Below are positions 29,134 to 37,531 of a stretch of DNA of 52,158 nt, in pieces (positions within the stretch are counted from its first letter, which is position 1; each line of letters starts with the position of its first letter). The stretch covers positions 1-52,158 of the forward strand of contig CAIXRH010000221.1 in NCBI GenBank assembly GCA_903921785.1. Reading direction: 5' to 3'. Source of the stretch: an uncultured Pseudomonadota bacterium (GTDB lineage: Bacteria; Myxococcota_A; UBA796; SXON01). Under the pieces are notes generated by a model. The model was not told the DNA's origin. It saw only the letters and a program-made list of their open reading frames with translations, and did not search any database. The translations under genes were made by a program, and so were the position numbers.

Positions 29134-31590
29134 TCAGTAGTCGAACTTGAGGCCGAACGTCACCTCGGTGGAGGTGAAGTCGAGCTTCTTGTCGCCCAGG
29201 CTGTAGGTCTGCTGGTACTCGGCCACGAGGTAGGTGTCGTTGATGCCGGCCGTGGTCTCCAGGCGGCTCGCGGAGCCCTCGTCGATGCCGTCGAGGAGGA
29301 GGAAGAGCCCGGCGCCCCAGTGCCAGCCGAAGGTGCCGGCGGTGGTGTCCCCGCCGCCGGAGGCGTCGTTCGAGGAGCTCCAGGTCTCATTCCAGATCCA
29401 GGCGTCGCCGCCGAGGCGCGCGAACGGGACCACCGGCTGCTCCTTCCAGAAGTCCAGCCGCAAGGTGCCCTCCAGCGACAGCGGGAACGCGGTGAGCTTG
29501 TCGGAGTCCGAGGAGGTGGTTCCGTCCGTGGTCGACTGGCCGCCGGTGTCGCTGTACAGACCGAAGCCCAGGTCCACCTGGAAGAGGTTCTTGGTGTAGC
29601 CGATGTTGCCGCGCAAGAGCCGGTTGTCCGTGCTGCCGAACGCGTCGGTCAGCACCGCCGAGTCCTGGGTGAGGAACGGGCCGTAGCGCAGCTCGAAGTC
29701 CCAATTCCGCGGGGTGAGATCGTCCTCGTGGGGCGCAGCGTGGGCCACCGCCGGCGCGCCGAGCGCCACCAGCACCGCCGCCGCCCCGACGACCCGACCG
29801 GCCGCCCGCGAGGCGCCCCCCGAACCGCGACGGCGCCGAACCACCGCGAACGCCGCCGCCACCGAGCCGAGCCAACCCGCGCTCTCCAGGGGCAGGCCGC
29901 ACCAACTCTCGATGCCAAGGCGCTCGGAGACCGAGAAGGTCTCCTCGGGGGTGACCGCGTAGACGTCGGACATGGGGCTCTTCTCCTCGGTGCCGTCTTC
30001 GGCGACGTCGACCGCCTGGGCGGCGACGTAGTAGGTGGTTCCGTTGGTGACGCCGTCGATCACGCAATCGACGACTCCGTTTTCTGGGAAGGCAACCAGC
30101 CCGTCGACCGGCCAGTCGTCGGGGCCTACGTAGTCCGGCCCGTCCACGGGGTATTCGTCGGCGGTCCAGGGCTCGGTGCTCACCCAGATCGGGTAGGACT
30201 GGGCGGACGTCGCGTCGAACGCATCGAAGAGGATGCGGATGCGCTGGTCGCCAAAAGAAACGGTCGTCCCGTCGATCGTCGGCGTGGGGGCCGGCGAGTT
30301 CACGTAGATGTAGGTGCCGTCCCGCCCGTACATCGCCCCGCCGTTGGTCGGGGTGACCCGAACCTCGACGAGGTAGCGGGCGTCGGCGTTGTCCACGGCG
30401 GGGAGTGAGACCTCGGCGGTGGCGCTCTCCCCCGCGGCGATGGCGCCGCTCGCCCCGTCGACCGCCGTCGGCTCCAGCCCGCTCGCGGCGACCTGCTGGT
30501 ACACCTGCCACGTGCCCTCGGCATCGGCGGTGAAGCTGAGGGTGAAAACCTCGTCGGGCGACACGGACGTCGCCGAGGCCTGGGTGATCTCCACCCACGG
30601 GCGGTCGGTGACCACCTGCACGCCGCTCGCCGTGGCGAGGAAGCCGTACCCGTTGATCGTCGCGACGTCGACCGTGCCGGCGCCCTCGGGAATCTCGGCG
30701 AGCTGGTCCCCGATCGTGGTGCCCGAGTAGGCGTAGACGTTGAGCCCGCTCGAGGTGGCGAGGCCCAGCCAACCGTCGAGCATGCTGCCGCCGATGCCGG
30801 TGGTGGGCCCGAGATCGGGGCTGCTCGGGGAGGTGATGTCGAGGTCGGCGCCGTCGCTGGCCTGGTAACCATACGAGGTGCTGGAGCCGCCGTTGGCGAA
30901 CCAGGTGGCGGAGCCGGACTGATCCACCCAGACGTCATTGATGTCGAACGATCCCTCGTTCTCGCTGTCACGCGTGGCGGTGGCCGAATCGGTCCCCAGC
31001 GCGATGCGGGTGAGCTGGGCGCCGCCGTGCGCCACGTACATGAAGCTCGCCGAGACAGCACCGGTGTCACTGGAGGTGAACCGGGCGTCCATCGCCTGGA
31101 AACCGTCCTGCGGCAGGTCGGTGACGGTGGTGTACCTGGCGGTGTAATTCCCGCTGGTGATGTCGTAGGCCTGGAGCGACGGCCCGTTGGCGACGTCTTC
31201 GTAGAGCACGTAGAGCGACGAGGAGTCCGCCACGACGGCGAGCGGATCGCCCGGCACGGAGAACCGACCGTTGAAGGCAGGGTTGCTCCCCGCCACCAGG
31301 GTCCACACGCCCACCTCGTTCGACGAGAGCCCGGCGTACATCATCGGCGTCGCGCCGCTCCCGCCGAAGGTCACGCCGCCGGACACGGTGGCGCCGTCCA
31401 CCGTCACGTCCTGGGCGGTCCACGTGCTGGTGTCCACCAGTCCGAGCTGCCCGCCGGCGGTGACCAGCCCGACCCACGAACCATCCGGCGACGAGGCCAC
31501 CTGCGTGACCGCCGTCGTCGTCTCGGCGCTCCACGCCGCGTGATCCGGCGCCGCGAACGCCGCAGACGCCGTCAGGTACAACCCGATCAT
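29134..31590 (-). CDS. Fused surface beta-propeller, MYXO-CTERM-like segment and outer-membrane barrel
   Basis: This is an 818-residue protein. A short signal peptide (residues 1-14) is followed by a beta-propeller-like part (about 15-330), two beta-sandwich or Fn3-like segments (about 330-555), then Cys564, a hydrophobic stretch 571-584 and R585-R588, the layout of a MYXO-CTERM-type sorting tail. In the same frame comes a second signal-peptide-like stretch (V600-A618, VAHA|AP) and about 195 residues of alternating beta strands ending in FDY, as in outer-membrane barrels. No stop separates the halves. Internal GTG codons (V577, V583) could start a separate barrel protein with RRRR as its n-region. 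The ATG overlaps the upstream stop (ATGA). Confidence 0.75.
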   Translation of the reverse strand: MIGLYLTASAAFAAPDHAAWSAETTTAVTQVASSPDGSWVGLVTAGGQLGLVDTSTWTAQDVTVDGATVSGGVTFGGSGATPMMYAGLSSNEVGVWTLVAGSNPAFNGRFSVPGDPLAVVADSSSLYVLYEDVANGPSLQAYDITSGNYTARYTTVTDLPQDGFQAMDARFTSSDTGAVSASFMYVAHGGAQLTRIALGTDSATATRDSENEGSFDINDVWVDQSGSATWFANGGSSTSYGYQASDGADLDITSPSSPDLGPTTGIGGSMLDGWLGLATSSGLNVYAYSGTTIGDQLAEIPEGAGTVDVATINGYGFLATASGVQVVTDRPWVEITQASATSVSPDEVFTLSFTADAEGTWQVYQQVAASGLEPTAVDGASGAIAAGESATAEVSLPAVDNADARYLVEVRVTPTNGGAMYGRDGTYIYVNSPAPTPTIDGTTVSFGDQRIRILFDAFDATSAQSYPIWVSTEPWTADEYPVDGPDYVGPDDWPVDGLVAFPENGVVDCVIDGVTNGTTYYVAAQAVDVAEDGTEEKSPMSDVYAVTPEETFSVSERLGIESWCGLPLESAGWLGSVAAAFAVVRRRRGSGGASRAAGRVVGAAAVLVALGAPAVAHAAPHEDDLTPRNWDFELRYGPFLTQDSAVLTDAFGSTDNRLLRGNIGYTKNLFQVDLGFGLYSDTGGQSTTDGTTSSDSDKLTAFPLSLEGTLRLDFWKEQPVVPFARLGGDAWIWNETWSSSNDASGGGDTTAGTFGWHWGAGLFLLLDGIDEGSASRLETTAGINDTYLVAEYQQTYSLGDKKLDFTSTEVTFGLKFDY

Positions 31591-32594
31591 GCTTCCCCCT
31601 CCGCGGTGAGCCCCGCGCCGAAGAGCGCCTCCGCCAGCGCGATGGGCACCGCGGCCCCCGCCCCGGCCACGTTGTCCGCCGCCAGCCAGAGATGCACCCC
31701 GTCGCCGCCCGGATCCGGCCGTACGCCGCCCCAGTACACCGCGCCGCGCCCCATCACCTTGCGCGGCCGGAGGGTACGCAGCCGCGCCGCCGTGGCGAGC
31801 CCGGCCCCCTCGCGGAGGGCGGCCTCCACTGCGTCGATGTTCTCGACGCCGCGGAGGTGCAACGCCGCGGTCATCCCCGAGAAGACCGGCTGGGTGCAGC
31901 ACATCACCGCCACCCGCTTCGGGTTCACCCCGAGGAGCTCGGAGACCTCGCTCGAGAGCGCCAGCTCCCGCGTGCTCCACTCGCCGGGGTCCGCATCTTC
32001 GGGCAGCGTGTCGAAGGCCAGGCCCTCCGGAAAGCGCCGCCGCGGCGGGTCCTTGAGGTTGAACGACGCCACCACCTGCTCAGACAGCTCCTCCGTGGCA
32101 TCACGCCCGTAGGCGTTGGCCGGGAGGTTGATGAGCCCGGTGACGGTGTGCACGCCGAGCGGCAGGAGTGGAGCGAGCAGCGTGGTGACCAGCCAGCCGG
32201 GCGCGCTGGGGGTGCGGGCGCCGCCAGCGCGGGCGATCTCGACCTCGGGCAGCGTACGCACCCCCGGGAGCACCAGCGGCCCCGCGAAGATGCCGGCGGT
32301 GTTGTTCCCGATGTCGATGGTGATCGCGCCGCGCGCCGCGAACGACGGCACCAGCTTCTGGGCGACGGCGGGCGGCAGGGCGGAGAGCACCATCTGGGCG
32401 CCGGAGTCCGCCGCCTCAGCGACCGGCCGGACCGTGAGGCTCCGTCCGCGGTACTCCACGACCTCGCGGCGGGTGGCGCGCGACGCGTACACCGACAGCT
32501 CAGCGTGGGCGAGGGCGCTCTCGGGCAACCGGGCGAGCAGGGCTTCGCCCACCGCTCCAGTGGCCCCGAGGATGGCGAGGGCAGGTCCGTTCAT
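31587..32594 (-). CDS. USG-1-like paralogue of aspartate-semialdehyde dehydrogenase, active site lost
   Basis: This 335-residue protein has the ASADH fold: N-terminal NADP motif ILGATGAVG (8-16), the SALPPAVAQKLVPSF segment, and the dimerisation-domain stretch AYGRDATEELSEQVVASFN. The catalytic region reads TPSAPGWLVTTLLAPL where true ASADH has NPNCST, so the nucleophile Cys is Ala131 by alignment. The catalytic His of GHS is also replaced (PVFSGMT, Met241). It therefore looks like the non-catalytic USG-1 group known in enterics and pseudomonads, with unknown role. TAGAGC ends 7 nt before the ATG, so it probably opens the operon with the 818-residue protein and truA. Confidence 0.85.
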   Translation of the reverse strand: MNGPALAILGATGAVGEALLARLPESALAHAELSVYASRATRREVVEYRGRSLTVRPVAEAADSGAQMVLSALPPAVAQKLVPSFAARGAITIDIGNNTAGIFAGPLVLPGVRTLPEVEIARAGGARTPSAPGWLVTTLLAPLLPLGVHTVTGLINLPANAYGRDATEELSEQVVASFNLKDPPRRRFPEGLAFDTLPEDADPGEWSTRELALSSEVSELLGVNPKRVAVMCCTQPVFSGMTAALHLRGVENIDAVEAALREGAGLATAARLRTLRPRKVMGRGAVYWGGVRPDPGGDGVHLWLAADNVAGAGAAVPIALAEALFGAGLTAEGEA

Positions 32595-32601
32595 CGCCGG
32601 G

Positions 32602-32607
32602 GCTCTA
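32602..32607 (-). promoter_or_regulatory. Putative -10 element of the USG-1-like operon
   Basis: The minus strand reads TAGAGC within CGGTTAGAGCC, ending 7 nt before the ATG. There is no Shine-Dalgarno. Confidence 0.35.
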
Positions 32608-32697
32608 ACCGGCGCGGACGACCGCGGGCGTAGCCGCCGGTCGGAACTTGTCGACCACGAGGGACAGCCTCGCGTGACGAATTGTCCGGCAGCGGCC

Positions 32698-32922
32698 TCA
32701 GATGTTGCGGTGCGCTTCGAGGATGGCGGTGATCCGCTCCTTGCCGCGGAGCTTCAAGCGCTTGATCTTCCCGATCTGGCGACGCTCGGCCTCGGAGGGG
32801 TACCGGATCACGGTGAGCCGGTTGAGGTCCTTCTCGTAGTCCAGGTGCTGACTCCAGAGGTACCGGAGCTCATCGTGTTTCGGCGCGAGGGTCTCGATGA
32901 GCGCGAGCTCTTGGGGCTCCAT
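32698..32922 (-). CDS. DUF465 (YdcH-like) small protein
   Basis: This 74-residue highly charged, all-helical protein resembles the DUF465/YdcH family: an early HDELRYLWSQHLDYEKDLNRL stretch, split by a short acidic turn, then IGKIKRLKLRGKERI, matching the usual LKKxKLxLKDEI end. The function is unknown; family members are short coiled-coil proteins. A strong Shine-Dalgarno (AGGAG, 7 nt before the ATG) is present. The gene starts 14 bp after the tsaB stop, so it likely belongs to the pyrH-to-tsaB operon. Confidence 0.8.
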   Translation of the reverse strand: MEPQELALIETLAPKHDELRYLWSQHLDYEKDLNRLTVIRYPSEAERRQIGKIKRLKLRGKERITAILEAHRNI

Positions 32923-32936
32923 TCGTACTCCTGAGG

Positions 32937-33623
32937 TCAGGCGATCATAACCGGCAGTCCGCGCGGCGGCTGCGCATCGGGCTCGCGGAGATACTCGGGC
33001 ACGACCGCCGCGGCGTCGCGGGGCGGGATCGTACGGAGGAGCGCACCTGCGGCGCGCAGGGCCGCGTCTTCGGCGACCCCAGGGACGTGCACGCCCAAGG
33101 ACGCGAGCTCCCGAGCCACCACCCCGACGCCCTCCCCCACGGCCGACACCTCGGGGAACCGCTCACTCGGCACGCCGGAGGCCGCCAGCATGGCCTCCAG
33201 GTCCCCCGGGGGCACGTCCCCGGGGGGGCCGAGCGGCACCGGCACGGCGCCGCGAGTGTCGAAGAGCTGCGCGTAGAGTCGTCCCTTCCGCGCATCGAGG
33301 ATCGCCAGGGTGTAGGCGGATCCCGGGAGAGCGGCGGCCCGCAGCGGCAACGTGGGCACCGGGATGACCGGGACGCCGCGGGCGAGGGCGAGCCCCAGCG
33401 CGTGCGCGAGGCCGACCCGCAGGCCGGTGAAGGTGCCCGGACCGGTCACGACCGCCACCGCGTCGAGGCCGTCCAGGTGGGTGAGGGCTTCGGCCAGCGT
33501 CGGCGCGAGCCAGCCTTCGGCGCCCGCGGAGAGCCGCGTCGTCCACGCGCCCCGGCAGTCGTCGCCGTCCCAAGCCGCCACGCCGATCACTGGCGAGGCG
33601 GTGTCGACCAGCACTACTCGCAC
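32937..33623 (-). CDS. tsaB: tRNA t6A biosynthesis protein TsaB
   Basis: This 228-residue ASKHA-fold protein partners TsaD and TsaE in making N6-threonylcarbamoyladenosine at tRNA position 37. The N-terminal VVLVDTASPVIGVAAW and the signature GPGTFTGLRVGLAHALGLAL (about residues 59-78) are diagnostic. The frame is open much further upstream, but that part belongs to a shadow of rseP. GTG 33623 gives the family N-terminus and overlaps the rseP stop by 10 bp, implying coupling. Length is normal for the family. Confidence 0.9.
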   Translation of the reverse strand: MRVVLVDTASPVIGVAAWDGDDCRGAWTTRLSAGAEGWLAPTLAEALTHLDGLDAVAVVTGPGTFTGLRVGLAHALGLALARGVPVIPVPTLPLRAAALPGSAYTLAILDARKGRLYAQLFDTRGAVPVPLGPPGDVPPGDLEAMLAASGVPSERFPEVSAVGEGVGVVARELASLGVHVPGVAEDAALRAAGALLRTIPPRDAAAVVPEYLREPDAQPPRGLPVMIA

Positions 33624-35380
33624 TTGGGCACGATCTCCGTCACCGGCGGGGTGGGGCGCACGTCCCAGAAGGTGACCAGCAGCATCAAGCCCACGATGAA
33701 CAGGAGTCCGGCCTGCTGGAGGCGCTCCCGCATCCGGTACGGGAGCGGCCGCCCGCGGATCCACTCGGCGGCGTACGTGAGGATCTGCCCGCCGTCGAGC
33801 ACCGGGATCGGCACGAGATTGATCACCCCAAGGCTCAGGCTCATCGCCGCGAACCGCCGCGCCGCCACGAACATCCCCTCGCGAGCGGCATCGTACATGG
33901 TGTTCATCACCTTCACGGGGCCGCCGAGGTTCTGGCTGACCGGGGCGTCCCCGGTGACCATCTCCCCGACGCGCTCCACGAGGAAGGCCGCCGTGCCCCA
34001 GGTCTCCCGCACCGCGATGTCCGCCGCGCGGAGGAAGGGGTACGGGCGCAGCACCGACTCCGGCATGGCGAACCCGCCCACCGGGCCGAAGCCGATCAGC
34101 GGGCGGAAGCGGTAGCTGCCATCGCCACCGACCGTCCGGGTCACCAGAGGGGTCACCCGGAGGGTGAGCACCTTGCCGTCGCGGCGCACCACCACGTCGA
34201 TGGGGCGGGTCGGCCCGGCGGTGCTCGGCTTCTCGTCCGCGGTGGCGGCGACCGCGCGCTCCACGTCGAACCACACGCGCACGTCGCGGTTGTCGAGCTT
34301 CAAGAGACGATCCCCGCGAGCGAGGCCGGAGCAGGCCACCGGCATCTGCACCCCATCCTCGGAGGCGTGGATCGTGCCGATCCCCAAGGTGCCGGAGGCG
34401 AGGCCCCAGCGCGCCCAGGTGTCATCGTCCGCCGGGAGGCGCTCGGGGAGCCACGTCGGGTCCGCCCCGAGGGTGAGCGTGCGGGTCTCCGTGGACATGC
34501 CGGTGGGGTTGGCATCGTCGGCGACCACCCGGCGGATCACCTCGACCGAGGCGCCCTCCCGTGCGCCGAGGGCCCGCTGCACATCGAGCCACGAAGCGAC
34601 CTCCGCGCCGTCCACCTTCGTGATCAGGTCCCCGGTGAGGATCCCGGCTTTGCCCGCGGGGGAAGCGGGGTCATCGACCAGGGCCGTCGCGTCGGCGTAG
34701 GAGTCCCCGAGGCCCGTCTTCGACACGGCGAGCGGCCCGCCGTCCTCCCCGGTGAGGGTGACCGGGATGCGCTGGCCGTCCCGCTCCACCACGAGCGCGA
34801 TGTGGTCGCCCTGGTGCCGGTCGAGGGACTCGTACACGTCGAGCCAGGTGAGCATCGGCTCCCCGTCCAGCTCCACGATGCGGTCCCCCGGGACGACGCC
34901 GGCGCGCGCCGAAGCGGAGCCTGGGTCCACCCAGCCCACCTCGGAGGCGGGCTGCGGATCGCCGGCCATGTAGAGCCCGGTGAATACGAAGATCGGGAGG
35001 ATCAGGTTGGTGATCGGCCCGGCCGCCACCACCAGGAGCCGCTGCCAGGCGGGCTTGTGGATGAAGGACCCCTTCGCGTCTACCCAGTCGAGCTCGTCGT
35101 CGGAGCCGCTGTCGGAGAACGGATCGGCGCCGAGCCAGCGCACGTAGCCGCCGATGGGGATCGCCGAGAAGCGGTAGTCGGTCTTGCCGCGCTTGATCCC
35201 GAAGAGACGAGGGCCGAAGCCGATGCTGAAGACCTTCACGGTGACGCCGAAGGCGCGCGCCACCAGGAAGTGCCCGCCCTCGTGGATGAGCACGAGGCCG
35301 CCCACGAGGAGGATCATCAGCAAGAGGGCCTGCAGGGTGAGCAGGTCGAACCCGAAGGTCGCGGCGAAGGGCAGGGTCAC
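33614..35380 (-). CDS. rseP: Site-2 protease RseP with three PDZ-like domains
   Basis: This 588-residue intramembrane zinc metalloprotease cuts anti-sigma factors or signal-peptide remnants within the membrane. The zinc site is HEGGH (H33, E34, H37) in the first helix, and the second signature NLVPIPVLDGG is near residue 525. Three PDZ-like modules can be seen: about 150-205 (AGVVPGDRIVELDGEPMLTW), 240-285 (AGILTGDLITKVDGAEVASW) and 335-385 (SGLARGDRLLKLDNRDVRVW). Usual RseP has two and about 450 residues, so the third module plus a linker explains the extra length. An acidic insert (PFSDSGSDDELDW) follows the GGYV segment. It lies between cdsA and tsaB. Confidence 0.95.
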   Translation of the reverse strand: MTLPFAATFGFDLLTLQALLLMILLVGGLVLIHEGGHFLVARAFGVTVKVFSIGFGPRLFGIKRGKTDYRFSAIPIGGYVRWLGADPFSDSGSDDELDWVDAKGSFIHKPAWQRLLVVAAGPITNLILPIFVFTGLYMAGDPQPASEVGWVDPGSASARAGVVPGDRIVELDGEPMLTWLDVYESLDRHQGDHIALVVERDGQRIPVTLTGEDGGPLAVSKTGLGDSYADATALVDDPASPAGKAGILTGDLITKVDGAEVASWLDVQRALGAREGASVEVIRRVVADDANPTGMSTETRTLTLGADPTWLPERLPADDDTWARWGLASGTLGIGTIHASEDGVQMPVACSGLARGDRLLKLDNRDVRVWFDVERAVAATADEKPSTAGPTRPIDVVVRRDGKVLTLRVTPLVTRTVGGDGSYRFRPLIGFGPVGGFAMPESVLRPYPFLRAADIAVRETWGTAAFLVERVGEMVTGDAPVSQNLGGPVKVMNTMYDAAREGMFVAARRFAAMSLSLGVINLVPIPVLDGGQILTYAAEWIRGRPLPYRMRERLQQAGLLFIVGLMLLVTFWDVRPTPPVTEIVPKCE

Positions 35381-35434
35381 GCGCTCCCCCTTTCACACCG
35401 CGGAGCGACGGCGTCGCGCTTTTTGGTCACGCGG

Positions 35435-36232
35435 TCACCGGAGCTGCAGCCAGAGCCACAGACACGGCGCGGTGAACAGGAGCGAGTCGATCCGGTCGAG
35501 GATGCCGCCGTGGCCCGGCATGATCCAGCCGGAGTCCTTGATGTCCCAGGTGCGCTTGATGAGCGACTCCGTGAGATCGCCGACGATCCCGGCCACATCG
35601 AGGAGCATGGTGAGCACCACACACTCCACCACGCCGAACGGGAGGTGGCCGACCTTGGCGAAGACGAACCCGCCGATCGCCGACGCCACGAGCCCGCCCA
35701 CGGCACCCTCCACCGTCTTCTTCGGGGAGATGCGAGGGAAAAGCTTGGTCTTTCCGAAGAACTTGCCCGCGAAGAACGCGCCGGTGTCCCCCAGCCAGGT
35801 GGCGGCGAGGAGGTAGAGGATCATGAACATCCCGTCCTCGCGCGCCCGCAGCGGCACCAGCGGGAGGATCATCAAGGGCGCGTAGACCAGCCCCGCCATC
35901 GCCCGCATCGCTTCGGTGCCGGCCTTGGGCACGTCGGGCTCGGCGAACATCGGGACGAGGAGGGCGACCATGACCGCGACTCCGATCGCGGTGAGCCGCA
36001 CCGGTTCCGGACCATATTGGGCGACGAGGTGGAGCCCCAGGCCGGTGGGGATGAGGTAGGTCCGCGCCCGGGTACGCGCGCCGGGCAGGTCCTTGGTCAT
36101 CATGATCGCCCATTCGTCCATCGCCACGGCGACGACGAAGGCGATGAGCACCCCCACGAGCCAGCCGCCCGTGTAGAGGATCGGGAGCACCATCGCGAGC
36201 CCGATGAGCCCGGACGCGACTCGCGGTCCCAC
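35435..36232 (-). CDS. cdsA: Phosphatidate cytidylyltransferase
   Basis: This 265-residue polytopic membrane enzyme makes CDP-diacylglycerol from phosphatidic acid and CTP, the branch point of phospholipid synthesis. The signature TWLGDTGAFFAGKFFGKTK followed by ISPKKTVEGAVGG (about residues 130-165), and the C-terminal KDSGWIMPGHGGILDRIDSL, are diagnostic. Its ATG at 36232 directly follows the uppS stop (36233-36235), so they are co-transcribed. rseP starts 54 bp further on. Confidence 0.95.
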   Translation of the reverse strand: MGPRVASGLIGLAMVLPILYTGGWLVGVLIAFVVAVAMDEWAIMMTKDLPGARTRARTYLIPTGLGLHLVAQYGPEPVRLTAIGVAVMVALLVPMFAEPDVPKAGTEAMRAMAGLVYAPLMILPLVPLRAREDGMFMILYLLAATWLGDTGAFFAGKFFGKTKLFPRISPKKTVEGAVGGLVASAIGGFVFAKVGHLPFGVVECVVLTMLLDVAGIVGDLTESLIKRTWDIKDSGWIMPGHGGILDRIDSLLFTAPCLWLWLQLR

Positions 36233-36955
36233 TTATGGACCCTTCCGGACCTGCGCGCCCGTGGCGCCGAAGCGGCGCTCCCGCTTCCCGAAGACCTCGA
36301 AGGCCTCCGCGAGCTGCGGGCGGCGGAAATCGGGCCAGAGGGTGTCGGTGACGTAGAGCTCGGCGTAGGCGAGCTGCCAGAGCATGAAGTTGCTCAGCCG
36401 GAGCTCTCCGCTGGTGCGGATGAGCAGGTCCGGATCGGGCAGGCCCGCCGTCTGGAGCTCCGCGGCGAACGCCGCTTCGTCGATCTGGTCGGGGCGCAGC
36501 CGCCCCGACGCCGCCTTCTTCGCCAAGGCCTTCGCGGCCTCCACGATCTCGCTGCGCGAGCCGTACGAGAGCGCGAGGGTGAGCACCATCCCCTTGTTGT
36601 CCCGGCTCGCGTGCATCAGCTCCTTGAGCGCCGCACGCACCGCGAGCGGGAGGCGCTCGAGCTGGCCGATGGCGTTGAGCCGCACGCCGTTGTCGAGGAT
36701 TTCCCGACGCTCCTGCACGAGGTAGCGGGCGAGCAGCCCCATCAGGGCCCCCACCTCATCCTCCGGGCGCTTCCAGTTCTCCGTGGAGAAGCTGTACAGG
36801 GTGAGCGCCTTCACGCCCGCCTCGCGGCACGCCCGGGTGATCTCCCGGACGCTCTCCGCGCCCTCCTCATGCCCCCGGACACGCGGCCAGCCGCGGCCTT
36901 CGGCCCAGCGGCCGTTGCCGTCCATGACGATCGCGACGTGTTGAGGGACCTTCAT
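36233..36955 (-). CDS. uppS: Undecaprenyl diphosphate synthase
   Basis: This 240-residue cis-prenyltransferase extends farnesyl diphosphate with isopentenyl diphosphate to the C55 carrier used for peptidoglycan and O-antigen. The N-terminal HVAIVMDGNGRWA carries the catalytic Asp12, LYSFSTENWKRP is at about 73-84, and the C-terminal DLLIRTSGELRLSNFMLWQ is the substrate-binding signature. It begins 12 bp after the frr stop. dxr, often found in this cluster, is absent. Confidence 0.95.
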   Translation of the reverse strand: MKVPQHVAIVMDGNGRWAEGRGWPRVRGHEEGAESVREITRACREAGVKALTLYSFSTENWKRPEDEVGALMGLLARYLVQERREILDNGVRLNAIGQLERLPLAVRAALKELMHASRDNKGMVLTLALSYGSRSEIVEAAKALAKKAASGRLRPDQIDEAAFAAELQTAGLPDPDLLIRTSGELRLSNFMLWQLAYAELYVTDTLWPDFRRPQLAEAFEVFGKRERRFGATGAQVRKGP

Positions 36956-36967
36956 GCGTACTCCCGA

Positions 36968-37531
36968 CTAGATGTCGAGGATCTCCTTCTCCTTGTGGGC
37001 GCCCATCTCGTCCACCTTCTTCACGAACTCGTCGGTGGCCTTCTGCACCTTCTCGAGGGAGCGGGTGAGCTGGTCCTCGGTGAGCTCCTTGTCGTCGCAG
37101 GCGGTCTTGAGCAGCTCGTTGTAGTCGCGGCGCACGGCGCGCACGCGCACCTTGGCCTCTTCCACGTGCTGGCTCACCACCTTCACCAGCTGCTTGCGGC
37201 GCTCGCCGGTGAGGGCGGGGATGGGGATGCGGACGATCTGCCCGTCGCTCTGCGGGTTGAAGCCGAGGCCCGAGGTGGCGATGGCCCGCTCGATGTCCTT
37301 GATGGTGCCCTTGTCCCACGGGTTGACCACCAAGAGGCGAGGATCGGGGGCCGTGATGCCGCCGAGCTCCTTCATGTGCATGGTGCTGCCGTACGACGCG
37401 ACCTCGACGGGGAGGTGCTCGATCAGCGCGGGCGTGGCCCGCCCGGTGCGCACGCCGATGAGCTCACGCTTGAGCTGATCGAGGCACTTGTTCATGTCTT
37501 CCTGGGCGCCCTTGAGGTAATCTTCGCTCAT
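36968..37531 (-). CDS. frr: Ribosome recycling factor
   Basis: This 187-residue protein splits post-termination ribosomes together with EF-G. Family signatures are [21 protein letters not shown] (about 28-48, starting in the first helix), the hinge region [20 protein letters not shown], and the C-terminal helices with [15 protein letters not shown]. The length is standard. The frame is open upstream, but [10 protein letters not shown] is the family start. Its ATG overlaps the pyrH TGA by 4 bp, so the two are coupled, as in many bacteria. Confidence 0.95.
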   Translation of the reverse strand: MSEDYLKGAQEDMNKCLDQLKRELIGVRTGRATPALIEHLPVEVASYGSTMHMKELGGITAPDPRLLVVNPWDKGTIKDIERAIATSGLGFNPQSDGQIVRIPIPALTGERRKQLVKVVSQHVEEAKVRVRAVRRDYNELLKTACDDKELTEDQLTRSLEKVQKATDEFVKKVDEMGAHKEKEILDI

